Shown: in pieces, positions 13,530 to 24,246 of the stretch
Position numbering within the stretch: the first letter of the stretch is position 1
Layout: each line of letters begins with the position of its first letter
NCBI GenBank assembly: GCA_029237695.1
Contig: CM055274.1
Coordinates: 71,600,828-71,664,827 of the forward strand
Length of the DNA: 64,000 bases
Source of the DNA: Conchocele bisecta
Lineage: Eukaryota; Mollusca; Bivalvia; Lucinida; Thyasiridae
Direction: 5' to 3'
Notes under the pieces: generated by a model
Told to the model about the DNA's origin: nothing
Database searches by the model: none
What the model saw: the letters and a program-made list of their open reading frames with translations, nothing else
Position numbers and translations under genes: made by a program

Positions 13530-14040
13530 TTAGTGTTAGTAGATACACGCTGCGTTATGTAGATATATAATTGGAAAGTACAATGTTATATACAATGTTG
13601 ATTCCGATCGATAGACACATGTCTACGACCAGTTTCCACAGAAGGATCAGATATACCAGTATGTTTAACTGACAGAATGTGTAAACACTGAACAGTGTAG
13701 CACAGATCAGCCGAATAAGAATTCGTCTGATCCACGTCTACGCTGGTCACAAATGAACTCGGCCAACTGAATACACAAACGCATCGCATGCATGCAGGTA
13801 CGTGCATACACGTACATATGTGAACCACTGTATATTATCCCACAGACACAACACTCCTGTGCAACGCCAGGGACTATCTAGCATGTCAGCGGCCATTATG
13901 TATTATACCCAAAACAATGACATGAAATCAACTTCACATTTATATCAATTTGTTTATTCGTGTACATATACATTTCTTGTATTGTTAACAATTTGAAATC
14001 TCCATATAGGAGGAAATAAAGATATTGAATTGAATTGAAC
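13530..14040 (+). other. 3' untranslated region and ATTGA tail of the retrotransposon
   Basis: Non-coding. It ends with an AATAAA signal followed by repeats of ATTGA, a microsatellite-type tail known from several CR1-group and related elements. Confidence 0.6.
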
Positions 14041-14544
14041 TACAGGGATCCTCCCGATTATCGGACAAAAATTGCAGTGTTTTTACATAAGTTTATCGCC
14101 TGTAAACCAGTGTAAACAGCATTGTGTAGTCTGCAGAAAAATCAGTCACCCTTCGCTTCTTGGAAAACACTATATTTATAGAATGTATTGTATTTATAGA
14201 ACAACTCGGCAATGACGTAATGGGCGCACTCGAGTGTGTCCCCGCGTACGGTGGCACAGAGTAAATAGTTTTAATTTCGCGCGTGCGCACGCGATAGCTA
14301 TTATTATAGCTAGGTATTGCATGCGCACGCGATAGCTTAGCCAATGAAACGCAGAGTTGGGGAATGTTTACAGCAAATTTAAATTTACTTGGCGATATAT
14401 TCTTCACACTGGTACGGAAACAGTAAGCAGCTGTGTGACTTACATGTATTTATTGCAATATCGGATCAAAAGAATGCGCTTAATTAACAGGTATTTTCAT
14501 TTGTCCGATAAACTGATTGTCCGGATAACTGGTATGACCCTGTA
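14041..14544. mobile_element. Tc1/mariner/pogo-like MITE, TA-flanked
   Basis: The ends read TACAGGGATCCTCCCGATTA and, inverted, TACAGGGTCATACCAGTTAT, followed by TATC-GGACAA/TCC-GGACAA blocks. TA lies at both ends, the target duplication of this superfamily. The centre has two copies of GCGCACGCGATAGCT in the same orientation. No transposase is present. Confidence 0.7.
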
Positions 14545-14860
14545 CTGTTTACACATCAACAGACAGCAATTATTGAATAGTTTGCTTCGATATGAAAACA
14601 TGTCTTGGTATTTCATTAGAATTGTCCTTGGAGAACTCTCATTGGAGACAATTCTAATGAAATACCAAGATGTGTTTTCGTGGAAAATAAGAAAAATATG
14701 CTATATTTGTGGTCTGTTTATTGTTTTCTGCAGCATGATAAAGGTACCATTTTTGTATTGCTTTTTGATACTCGCTACGTCTGGTTTCAATTGGGTTTTT
14801 GGCAATTTTAATTGGGTATTTAAGCAAATACGCAGCTTATCTGGAGCTCTGTATGGCTGT
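14543..14860 (+). repeat. hairpin MITE copy A, pair of 16987-17366
   Basis: Nearly identical in inverted orientation to 16987-17270. It contains an internal hairpin built from TTCATTAGAATTGTCC and its complement. Its left end is lost at the junction with the mariner MITE. Confidence 0.65.
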
Positions 14861-15269
14861 GACTGAAGAAATTGGGCTTGTGAGATTTGTGACCAATGTT
14901 ACTCCTGATCAAATAGCACAGTCCTGTGGCCTGATAACGATCTGTACTGCTACTAGTAGTGTTAGTTGGAAGCTAGTACGGAGTACATAACTCTAATTCC
15001 ATTGCACAGTAACAGAAACATAAAAAGTCAGATCAGTAAAAAATTAAAAGTTAACTACATGTATGATATAGACATGGCATGCTAGTCTAAGTATATGGCA
15101 TAAACTTGCCACCATAGTAAACAGCATATACGTTTACACAGTATTTTATTTCATTTTACGATTTTAGTATGTAGGATTAGGAAGAAAGCATTTATGAGTC
15201 ATTTATGGGAATTCCGCGATCTACGATATTCAAAGGAATGTCTAAGCCACAGCTAATATTTAAGTAATG

Positions 15270-15478
15270 TTAACCCTTTCATTTTGGTTTGTTAATTTTG
15301 CAACCAATCCAATCGTCACAAAATGATTTTCAGACTAGTCCATTTATGTGTTTTTGTTCTCAAAAATATGAAACTGACTTGCAAGCAGTGCATATCTTGA
15401 AGAGACGGCTCGTCACGAGCTGGCTCATTTGGATCTAAACTGTTTGCCAATACCACCCCTGTGGTGTTGAAAGGTTAA
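15270..15478. mobile_element. TTAACCCTTTC-type MITE, copy 1
   Basis: Left end TTAACCCTTTCA, right end TGAAAGGTTAA. The inner sequence holds GGATC and GAGACGGCTCGTCACGAGC-like stem segments. A relative lies at 56774-57001 with the same ends. Confidence 0.65.
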
Positions 15479-15679
15479 GCTTAGCATTGACATAGAAATA
15501 GCTTAAGATTGTTGATTGCTTATATTCGAAGGTATGTCACGGAATCCCCAAACTATAGCTGTTCCTCTTCACTGGTATAACTATAAGAGATGTCGTTTGA
15601 GGTAATTGTAATTGAGGTACTTAATACAAGGAAATTAATAGCCTGGCTTAGTAAACTTCCTGGTATTTCAAGTATTCAT

Positions 15680-16159
15680 TTAACGGTACATGCCCACTCA
15701 GTAGACACAAACTGTTCTTCATAGGAATTAAGTATGTGTATAATTGTGTTACTATTCCACCAGTTCTAAAAGTTAGAATGCCCACGCTATACAGCTATAA
15801 TCATTTAGTAATACATGTATGTATTTTACTGGTATCAGGCTATTTTCATATGCAAATGAGGCATGATATTTCTTTTATTATTTATACTAACAATATTTTT
15901 TCGACAGATTATAAAATGTGATCATTGGCGATTGCACATCAACAAATAAATACAGAGAATAAATAGTAATGTCTGTTAACATTTCAAGTAAACACGGTTA
16001 TCGCCCCTGATATCAATGTGGAAATTTACGTCTGAAATAAGATGTATAATAATGCCAATATATATATTTGTAGAACTGCTGGGCTAGTGACACAATTATA
16101 CACTTATTTAATTCATATAAAGAACATTTAGTGCCTACTGAGTGGGCATGTACCTTTAA
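15680..16159. mobile_element. TTAA-flanked MITE (GGTACATGCCCA family), copy 1
   Basis: Long imperfect inverted repeats begin TTAACGGTACATGCCCACTC and run about 80 bp at each end; the right end is GGGCATGTACCTTTAA. The TTAA at both termini suggests a piggyBac- or Kolobok-type target site. No coding sequence. Two relatives lie at 21005-21732 and 62600-63016. Confidence 0.7.
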
Positions 16160-16189
16160 GTGCATGCCCGGATGTAAATTTCGTGTCAA

Positions 16190-16986
16190 ATGTTCGTTAA
16201 AAGCAAACTTGAATTTTTGTCATGTTTATGTTACATAGGTTTAAAAAAAAATAGGGCGGAAATTGTTCCAAATCCAATATGGCCGCCAAATCCAAGATGG
16301 CCGACAACACTGTATATGGACACATATATACATCATATATGCTGCACATTGACTTCATGTAGTCATGTATTACACACAATAAATATGTATAATGACACAT
16401 CATTGGAACGGCATATACAATGTGTATCATATCATGTAATTTCAATTTCAAAATGGCCGCTTAGGAACTAACAATATTATCATGTTCATAGAAAATATGC
16501 TGAAATATAAGAACTATCGCTATCACATGGCATCTGCCCACTAATACTTATATGCATCGTTATTTCTCGATAAGTAATACATTGGATGATCAATAGGAAC
16601 ACATTTAAAAACGGCCGCGAACAAACAATATCATCGTGTTCATACAAAATACACGGAAATATATGAACGATTGACATCCCATGGTATCTGTCCCATAATA
16701 TATGCATGGTTGTTGCTCTTATAATAGTATATTGGATGATTCATTAGACACTTTACATAATTGTGTGGGCAATATATACTGTATATGATGCAACAAAGCT
16801 GGAAATCCTCTTTCATACATTATGTTATTACAATATCAAAGCAAATGTGATAATTTCCACACTTGCGTTGATGGTGTTTGATAACTTTCTACACCATGTA
16901 TGTATTATATTACCCGTCTTTATAAAAGTGTAATTGTGATGACGCATATGTCTCGTAGATATAACTGGGCCAATATGTACATGAAT
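16190..16986. other. AT-rich sequence with recurring ATGGCCGCC motifs
   Basis: No gene. Short motifs of the type CAAGATGGCCGAC/ATGGCCGCC recur here and in the Academ-like element at 29351-36365, including its terminal repeats, so this may be a relic of a related non-autonomous element. No ends were found. Confidence 0.35.
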
Positions 16987-17366
16987 CAGAGCTCCAGATA
17001 AGCTGCGTATTTGCTTAAATACCCAATTGAAATTGCCAAAAACACAATTGAAATCAGAAGTAGCAATACAAAAAGTATGGTACCTTTATCATAAACAATA
17101 AACAGACCACACATATAGCATATTTTTATTATTTTCCATGAAAACACATCTTGGTATTTCATTAGAATTGTCTCCAAGGAGACAATTCTAATGAAATGCC
17201 AATATATGTTTTCATTTCGAAACAAACCATTCAATGATTGCTGTCTGTTGATATGTAAACAGTAGTGTGATTTCATTTACCCAATTAAAATTTTGAAATA
17301 CCCAAGTGCTTCAGAAATGATAGAGTGACAATACTCAATTACTAATTCCTTATCTGGAGCATGTGA
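16987..17366 (-). mobile_element. hairpin MITE copy B with GAGCTCCAGATAAG ends
   Basis: Left end AGAGCTCCAGATAAGC, right end CTTATCTGGAGCATG. Its inner hairpin (about 17151-17203) has two arms of GGTATTTCATTAGAATTGTC and complement with a two-base loop. It is the inverted partner of copy A at 14543-14860. Confidence 0.65.
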
Positions 17367-17825
17367 ATACAATATAAATGCATGTATATCCTATTGACGC
17401 ACGCTCAGTAGTAAGCTGGCACCAACTGGATACACATGCATCAATCACAGGTGACATTATCGGGATAAGATTTTCATCAAGATCAGTTAAAAAAAAAATT
17501 CCCATCCCATTTACGCTTGTGTATTCCTCGCTTCGAATTTATTACACATTTTGGACAACAAAACACGTCTGTCATTTTGTGCACACAACTTACCATGATC
17601 TCCGATGCATGCCTGAATGTCCACACTTGTCAATAGTTTATGATTGTCGGCTTCACACACAAGGAATTTGTTTAGTTAGTTATAATTCACAATAGTTTGT
17701 TGGCATTTCCTGTGTGTGTTGAATGCAGCCGCCATGTTTACTGTCTGTGCTTGTTTTGACTCGTGTCTGATCGGAACTGTCCGTCATCACAATCCAGCCA
17801 ATCACTGTGCGCGAGGATGGACAAG

Positions 17826-17970
17826 TTCCGTAAATATTACAGAACTTGTCCAAAACCTACGGAACTTGTCCAAAACCTTACGGGATGTACCGGAACTTGT
17901 CCAAAACTTTACGGAAAGTACCGGAACTTGTCCAAAACCTTACGGAAAGTCACGGAACTTGTCCAACTCG
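17826..17970 (+). repeat. short tandem repeat, GGAACTTGTCCAAAACC unit
   Basis: Five copies of a unit of about 21-37 bp containing GGAACTTGTCCAAAACC. Decayed copies of the same block occur in the second LTR at about 48615-48725 on the minus strand. Confidence 0.7.
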
Positions 17971-18209
17971 GCCTGACAAAACCTATAATAGGAGTGAAAT
18001 CTTTCAGTTGGCGACTTTGTCCCGAGAGAGGCAACTCGAGCGTCTCAGAACTCCCAAGGCAAAAATATCTCCCCCCCCCCCTTAACCATTACTCACCGAC
18101 GATGTTACCAATGGTCCGTTAGTCGTTAGATGTGATTATCTGAACGTGATTCTGGCATTATTGATTATTAATATTGGCTGGAACCATGATAATGCCAATA
18201 TCCCATTAC

Positions 18210-18878
18210 CCCACCCACTTTACCCCCATTGCGATACGATTCTCGACTCGAGCTTCGTGACCCATGGCTGTGTGACTCCCCACCCCTGCCCCGTGCCCAC
18301 CTGCTGTGTGATTTCCCACCCCATCTTCCTGACCCCCGGATGTGCGACTACACACCCCTGCTGCCGTGCCAACCTGCTGTGTAATTCCCCACCCCAGCTG
18401 TGTGACTCCCCATCGCAGCGTCGTGCCCCCTTCCTGACCCCTGCTTCGTGCCCCACCCCTCCTGCTGTGTAACTCCCCACCATAGCTTCGTGATTCCCGC
18501 TGTATGACCTCCCCACCCGATACATGTGTGATTCCCCAACCTCAGCTTCGTGATTCCCGCTGCGTGACTCCCCCACCCAGCAGTACCTCCCCCCCCCCCC
18601 GAGCTTCGTGATTCCCGCTGTGTGCGTCCCCCACCTAGCATAATTAGACCCAACCCTAGCTTCGTGATTCCCACTGTGTGCGTCCCCTACCCAGCGTAAT
18701 TAGTCCCCACCCCAGCTTCCTGACCACCTGCTGTGTAACTCCCCACCCGAGCTTCGTGATCCCGCTGTGTGACTTCACCACCAAACATTAGTCTCCACTC
18801 CAGCTTCTTGACCCCCAGCTTTGTGACTCTCCACCCTAGCTTCGTGCCCGCCCCCCCTCCAACCCCTGCTGTGCGATT
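18210..18878 (+). repeat. LTR minisatellite array A
   Basis: Variable units of about 30-60 bp built around GCTTCGTGATTCCCGCTGTG, then a pyrimidine-rich spacer (ACTCCCCCACCC) and CAGCATTATTCCCC-like pieces. The long frames here are side effects of the repeat and are not genes. The array continues at 22721-23190 after a transposon insertion. Confidence 0.8.
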
Positions 18879-18892
18879 CCCAGGCGAAATAC

Positions 18893-19270
18893 GACCATGG
18901 TCAACCTTGGTCAACCACTGCCAAGCACAGTTGACCATGGTTGAACCATGGTCGACTGTCCTTTTGCATCACAATCGACCATGGTATTGAAAAAGCCATG
19001 GTTGACCATGGTTACTAACCATGGTTAACCATGGTTAACCATGCTTTAAATGATGCACTCCCGCGAATAAAAAATGACCATGGTCAGTGAGTTAACAATG
19101 GATTTGGTGATATTCAACCACGGTCCAGTTTTGACCATGTTTGACCATGGTTCGTAACCATGCTCACCATGGTTATTAACCATGGTCAGCCAGATCAGCC
19201 ATGCTTTTACTGATTTACAACCATGGTCAACCAATGACCATGGCCTGTGACCATGGACTGACCATGGTTA
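18893..19270. repeat. CCATGG palindromic repeat, left block
   Basis: Irregular repetition of AACCATGGTTGACCATGG-type words, each self-complementary, so both strands look alike. Confidence 0.8.
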
Positions 19271-19757
19271 ACATTTGTTGTTGTGATATACAGTACTTAG
19301 TGATATACCAGTTTTCACCATGGTTCACCTTGCTTACTGTGCATTGACCAAGGTCATCAATGATTTTGGTGATGTACAACTATGACCCATTTTTAACCCG
19401 GATTGCTGACTTATCAACTGTGCCTTCTAACCAATATACAATGATTATAAGTTAAATTAATACCGGGTATGGAAGGCCATCGAACCAATTCCCACCCTTA
19501 AATATAAGCACAACAATTATAAGTTAATGATTACCGGTATGTCAAGTGACAATGGTCAACCAACAACAAAGCACATTTTTTACTTTTTACATTTTTACAT
19601 GATCCAGATTTAAAGGGGTGTATAGGCGTTTAATGGGGAAAAAATAAAACAGACACTAAATCGTGCCATTCAGTCACTATTTACATTCTGCGTGCAATAT
19701 GCCACGATTTACCAGTTAAAACGAAGGTAAAAGTAAAACAGAAAAGAAAAAAAATAT

Positions 19758-19786
19758 GACGATGGTGGGATTCGAACCCACGACCC
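19758..19786 (-). other. tRNA-like T-arm/B-box fragment
   Basis: On the minus strand GTGGGTTCGAATCCCAC forms a perfect T-arm with the B-box GGTTCGAATCC, followed by an acceptor-like segment and a run of eight T, a Pol III terminator. The 5' half does not fold as a tRNA, so this is a tRNA relic or the head of a tRNA-derived SINE rather than a functional tRNA. Confidence 0.4.
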
Positions 19787-19868
19787 TTTGGGATTTGGTG
19801 GCTGGTGGCAAGTAAGTAAAATTACGTACTTCCTTTTATGCAACCACAGTAATGCATTACAGTTTGCG

Positions 19869-19970
19869 CACAGACAGACAGACAGACAGACCAGACCAGA
19901 CCAGACCCGACCCGACCCGACCCGACCCGACCCGACCAGACCGACCCGCACGCACGCACACGCACGCACG

Positions 19971-20001
<31 letters not shown>

Positions 20002-20012
20002 ACACACACACG
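19869..20012. repeat. compound microsatellite (CAGA, CCAGA, CCCGA, CA)
   Basis: Consecutive tracts of CAGA, AGACC, CCCGA and CA/CGCA dinucleotides grade into one another. The overlapping long frames are low-complexity artefacts. Confidence 0.9.
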
Positions 20013-21004
20013 TATGATTATGCACACACCTATGTGTCGGAACAATGCTCTCGCAGTCTTTGGCTGCAGAGATCGAAAAATAAGCGTCTGAATTTCAGAC
20101 ATACAACAACAACTAGAAGTTAAGATGTCACATGGTTTAAATTATTTAGGATTTAAACGTGAATTACTTCAATATGTAAGTCAGCAATCAAACCACAGTA
20201 CAATATTTCACAAGCAATGAAGTAGACTGGTAGAAAGGATTAAAACTAGTCTATGTATCATTTAAATCTATAAGAAAATTTTGAGTTCTAAATTATGAAA
20301 CAACTAACCAATAACCGACTGGATCCAGTAACCAACACAATTAAGGGGTCTGATCATTATAATTTAATGGGATTGTCATGGCTGCCCATTCAATTTTTGC
20401 ATATTTGTGGCCATTAAAGTGTACATGATTAAGATGTTTTTAATGGCATTTTTAATGGCATTTTTGACAAAATAATTTAATAGCCAATTCATTTGGACCA
20501 TTTTTCTCGTGTTGTGTCACATATTAAATATCGCACAGCTGGCCACAAAAAAAAACACAGATGGGTAGAGTAGAAAAATGCCACAGCTCACAAGTTTATA
20601 TCCAACATTTCTTACACAGTTATATTGGGATTGAAGATCCTATAAATACGTGTACATGTATGTTAAATATTGTCAAAACGTTAACTTTAGTTTATTATAT
20701 GCAAACGTTATGCAGATCCATTACTAAACAAAACCGTTACAGCCAATATTTACGCTGACAATTTTTGGTGTGGCATTTTTAAGATGTATTATTATAAGTA
20801 AGTGTCAAGTTTGTAAATGTCACACTCATTAGCGATTATTTAAGTCTACCCAGGTATGCTTTTTTGTCTTACTTTAAAATGCAATGTCCTAAAATGTTGG
20901 GCATCCTACATACAAATGTATTATCATTGCCAATAAAGATTTGGAAAACCTTTTCAGATATCATTGATATTTCCACTACTACTGTCGTATCACTAGATTT
21001 CACC

Positions 21005-21732
21005 TTAAAGGTACATGCCCACGCAGTAGGCACACAATGTTCTTTATAGGAATTACGTAAGTGTATAATTATGTCACTATTCCACCAGTTCTAAAAATTA
21101 CGAGTGCCCGCTATACAAATATAATCATTTATTAATGATCAATTTACTGTTAGTGACGCGCGGCGGTAACAGTCTATTTTGATAATGTGCGGGGACGACG
21201 ACTTTCACAACACGGCTTGCGGTGCGCATGCGCAGTATACTACGCGCGCAAGTAGGCTTCCCAATATGTAAACAAGAATATCAACATGTCGAAACGTCTA
21301 GGACGGAAATTGTATGAAACGGCGTCGGCCAAACAAAAGGCGAAATGTCTGAGGGACAGGCAGTACAGAGAGAGAGAGAGTGGTTAATATTGGCGACCAG
21401 ATCACCACATGGAAAGAGTTACGTGGAGATTTAGATTTGGACTCGAACAGAGATTTTTCTTCTCAACTTCCGATACTTCACTACGTATGTCAAAGATGTG
21501 ATATGATTGACCGTGTCACGTGACGAGTGTTGGTAAAAAATAGCAAGAGGTCGGAAAATACCCTTTCTGGTCGCGGCATATAAACTGCGATTTAACACCA
21601 ATTAACACCAATTAACACGCGCCGTAATTAAAAATAACTCGTTAGTGGGTAGACAAATGACTCATATAAGGCATGACAGAAAATGAAAAGAAGTAGTACA
21701 TTGTAACCTGCTGCGTGGGCATGTACCTTTAA
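21005..21732. mobile_element. TTAA-flanked element (GGTACATGCCCA family), copy 2, with foreign interior
   Basis: Ends are TTAAAGGTACATGCCCAC and GTGGGCATGTACCTTTAA (the latter with one mismatch). The terminal 100 bases match copy 1 at 15680, but the centre is different and more GC-rich, holding a short coding-like stretch at 21283-21525. TTAA at both ends is the expected target site. Confidence 0.7.
21283..21525 (+). pseudogene. exon-like fragment inside the TTAA element
   Basis: A frame starts at the ATG at 21285 (MSKRLGRKLYETASAKQKAK), is basic, and shifts at an AGAG run near 21376 into a second frame containing WKELRGDLDLDSNRDFSSQL and a CxxC near its end. Basic start followed by a W..L...L.L motif is seen in N-terminal parts of some invertebrate transposase-like and zinc-finger proteins. 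No continuation is found before the element end, so it is either a captured exon or the remnant of the parent transposase. Confidence 0.4.
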
Positions 21733-21844
21733 TGACATGCACACACCGTTCATTCACGAAACAGTCCACTGCGAGCACAATTTGTTTCCCAACAGCATAC
21801 ACCATTTTTGTTGAAATTATTATAATTTTTGGTAGTGGTGAACA

Positions 21845-21966
21845 CTGTAATATCCAACTATTCGAGTATTGTAGATTTTCGTCTTTTTTTTTGGCCGGGA
21901 GCAGGGGGTGGGGGGGGGGGGCTCCGGACCCCCTGGACCCCCCCCCTCCCCTGTATCCGCGCCTGA
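21845..21966. mobile_element. fragment of the GGCGGATACAG MITE family
   Basis: Contains CAACTATTCGAGTATTGTA, a GCCGGGAGCAGGGGG stretch and an end CTGTATCCGCGCCTG, all shared with 7204-7497. The left half is missing. Confidence 0.6.
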
Positions 21967-22009
21967 TACACATGCATACCATGATTTTTGTCGTCCTTCA
22001 TGACCATGT

Positions 22010-22700
22010 TTTATACCAATGATACATGACCATGACGAGAAATGGTTACAGACCATGGTTAACCATCGATGACTGACCATGGTCAACCATGGATTATTGA
22101 CCATGGTCAACCACAGCTAACCATGGTTATCCATAACCACAGTCGATGACCATGTTCAACCATGGCTAATTAACCACGGTCAACCATGGTTTGATCAACC
22201 GTGTATATCCAACCATGGTCCACCATGGTTTCTCTAGGATCTCCCATGTGACCAATTCACGAACATGTCACATACTGACCATGGTTCCTCTTGACCTTGG
22301 TCAACCACAGTCGATGACCATGGTTAACCATCGTTGACTGACCATGGTCAACCATGGCTGGAAATGACAGACTATGGCTATAAGTGACCATGGTCAGTCA
22401 ACCATGGTTGGCGATGGTTAACCATGGATTTTTCTAGGATCTCCCCAATGACCAATTGACGAAAATGTCAAATTTTGACCATGGTCATCCATGGTGGACA
22501 TGGTTGATCATGGTTGACCACGGTCCTATGGCCATTGGTTAACCATGGTCAACCACAGTCAATGACCATGGTTAACCATCGTTGACTGACCATGGTCAAC
22601 CATGGCTGGAAATAACAGACCACAGTTTTAAGTGACCATGGTCCGTCAACCATGGTTGGCGATGGTTAACCATGGATTTTTCTAGGATCTCCCCAATGAC
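22010..22700. repeat. CCATGG palindromic repeat, right block, with 247 bp tandem duplication
   Basis: Same word repeats as the left block. A stretch of about 160 bp at 22309-22474 recurs at 22556-22713, including TTTTTCTAGGATCTCCCCAA. Confidence 0.75.
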
Positions 22701-22720
22701 CAATTGACAATTCGCCTGGG

Positions 22721-23190
22721 TTCCCGACCCTGCTTCGTGTCCTCCTGCTGTGTGATTCCCCACCATAGCTTCGCGATCCCGCTGTGTGCGTCCCTCACCC
22801 AGCATAATTAGTCCCCATCCTAGCTTCGTGATTCCCGCTGTGTGACACCCCCACCCAGCTTATTTCCCACCACAGCTTCGTGATTCCCGCTGTGTGACAC
22901 CCCCACCCAGCTTATTTCCCACCACAGCTTCGTGATTCCCGCTGTGCAACACCCCCAACATTAGTCCCAACCCCAACTTCGTGATTCCCGCTGTGTGACT
23001 ACCCCACCGAACATTAGTTCCAACCCCAGGTGCGTGATCACGCTGTGTGACTCCCCCACCCAATATTATCTCCCCATCCAAGCTTCGTAATTCCCGTTGT
23101 GCGACTCCTCCACCCATCATTATTCCCAGCCCCAGCTTCGTGATTCCCGCTGTGTGATTCCCCACCCAGTATGATCTCCCCACCCAAACT
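22721..23190 (+). repeat. LTR minisatellite array B
   Basis: Continuation of array A: about ten units with GCTTCGTGATTCCCGCTGTG, often followed by CACCCCCACCCAGC. It is followed by the conserved LTR block TTTATATAGTCCTGTATATCAC. Confidence 0.8.
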
Positions 23191-23424
23191 TCGTGATACT
23201 AACTGTTGATTTATATAGTCCTGTATATCACCCCGATACCATTATTGTTATCATGAATTGTCACCCTCATATAGTTGTACGTGTTGATTAATAGTGTGTG
23301 TTATGTATCACAATATCAGGTATTAATACTGAAATCGCCACTGTCGTTCTTTCATTGCCAAGTAGCTATAGTTCATATCCTGATTCACAAACCAAACCCC
23401 TGTGTGAACAGGAACTATTATCAA

Positions 23425-23878
23425 GGTGGGGGATCACATGGTTTTCGAACGGCATGACGTCATGTTTTTTAGATGTGTTTACAGTAGGTTTCCTTTAATA
23501 TCTTGCTAATGGAATGCCATATTTTTATGAAATATACCGCAGCAAATGCGGTACACGTTGCCCTTTATTGTATAGGCAGTTTTAATCTCATAATTGTGTC
23601 GCTTTGACGAAGAATCGGTTACCGTAAATGTAAATATAAACTAGAGCACGTGAATGTAAGAAATAAACGGTACTCGATTCTTTGTGAAATTTATAAGTTA
23701 TTGTAAATAACTTTCAGAGCACCCATAAAACACATATTCCATCGTATTTGGTGCGCTACATATCATCAAAATCCGTCCGTTTGTTAGGAAGATTTTAATG
23801 AAAATCGACTGTGAAAATGACGTCACATATTACGTCACGTCGGAAAATCTGGTTCGGAAACCACGTGATCATACACCT
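23425..23878. mobile_element. MITE-like insert in LTR copy 1
   Basis: Inverted ends GATCACATGGTTTTCGAAC and, on the other strand, GATCACGTGGTTTCCGAAC. It lies between two LTR blocks that are contiguous in the other LTR copy (28343-28400), so it is an insertion. Exact termini are not resolved because about 30 extra bases flank each side. Confidence 0.5.
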
Positions 23879-24086
23879 GGATTATGGTTTATCGCGTATT
23901 CTTGAAGACAGATGCAACAAAGGGTCGTTACAATATAGTCTATAGTTTCCAGGTTTCTGTAGCAATTGTGCAGCCCAAGTGGCAAGTGTATTCGGATCTA
24001 TCAGGTTTTACTGTACATCGTCACTACATGTGTAATTGTACATATCCAGAAAAAATAAGTTTGCCAATGATAAATGAGTATATAGA

Positions 24087-24246
24087 GGATATTCCATCGT
24101 ACATTTTGAATAGCGGGAAATAATACACGAGTGTCCGTCGGCTTCCGCGTAAGCAACGCGTGAGCGTAGCGAACGTGTTACTTGCACGGACGCCGACGAC
24201 ACGAATGTATTATTTCCGCTATTCAAACATGTACGATGGAATATCC
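24087..24246. repeat. 80 bp inverted repeat forming a long hairpin
   Basis: GGATATTCCATCGTACAT at the left pairs with ATGTACGATGGAATATCC at the right; the arms continue inward over TGAATAGCGG and AAATAATACA with few mismatches to a GC-rich centre. It has the shape of a foldback MITE, without coding capacity. Confidence 0.7.

Larger units (their letters stand above)
7951..14040 (+). mobile_element. two-ORF non-LTR retrotransposon, nearly full length
   Basis: In order: an ORF1-like region (to 10048), an ORF2 region with AP endonuclease, reverse transcriptase and zinc knuckle (10096-13529), a 3' untranslated region, and a tail of repeated ATTGA units ending at 14040. The endonuclease starts cleanly at its own ATG, 47 bases after the ORF1 stop. 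Endonuclease style, ORF1 with an RRM-like domain, and the short tandem tail suggest the CR1/Crack/Daphne side of the tree rather than L1; I cannot fix the clade. A mariner-type MITE is inserted directly at its 3' end. Confidence 0.75.
19271..20900. other. interior of the CCATGG element, largely unassigned
   Basis: A decayed continuation of the CCATGG words to about 19350, a dispersed repeat at 19463-19509, a tRNA-like fragment, a compound microsatellite, then AT-rich sequence without recognisable genes. Confidence 0.4.
18879..22720. mobile_element. CCATGG-rich element with CCCAGGCGAA terminal repeats
   Basis: The left end is CCCAGGCGAA and the right end TTCGCCTGGG, an exact 10 bp inverted repeat. 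Minisatellite sequence lies directly on both sides (GCGATT before, TTCCCG after), and joining these restores the array sequence GCGATTCCCG, leaving TT as the duplicated target. The 3842 bp interior starts and ends with hundreds of bases of nearly palindromic CCATGG repeats. A region without those repeats (about 19270-22000) contains further nested elements. No transposase was recognised. Confidence 0.65.
17520..23932 (+). mobile_element. Ty3/Gypsy LTR copy 1, interrupted by several insertions
   Basis: The order of blocks matches, in the opposite orientation, the LTR next to the gag/primer site at 28.3 kb: TGTATTCCTCGC start, CACAACTTACC and CAATAGTTTATGATT block, the GGAACTTGTCCAAAACC repeats, minisatellite, TTTATATAGTCCTGTATATCAC block, CCAAGTAGCTATAG block, and an end with GGGTCGTTACA (in the other copy GGGTCATTACA). 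Without inserts it is about 2.06 kb. Nested inserts are 18879-22720 and about 23393-23905. No internal retrotransposon sequence follows the 3' end, so it looks like a solo LTR, but I find no matching flanking duplication and its 5' boundary is approximate. Confidence 0.6.

Noticed and set aside
18210..18940. Long frames on both strands in the minisatellite
   Set aside because: They follow the repeat unit, show periodic low-complexity protein and occur on both strands.
19758..19840. Functional tRNA gene
   Set aside because: Only the T-arm and part of the acceptor fold; the D-arm and anticodon arm are missing.
19709..20123. Overlapping frames of 67-111 residues
   Set aside because: Products of the CAGA/CCCGA/CA microsatellite.
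17520..23932. Firm call of a solo LTR with target duplication
   Set aside because: The bases before the presumed start (GCTTG) and after the end (ATATA) do not match, so the boundary or the event is uncertain.
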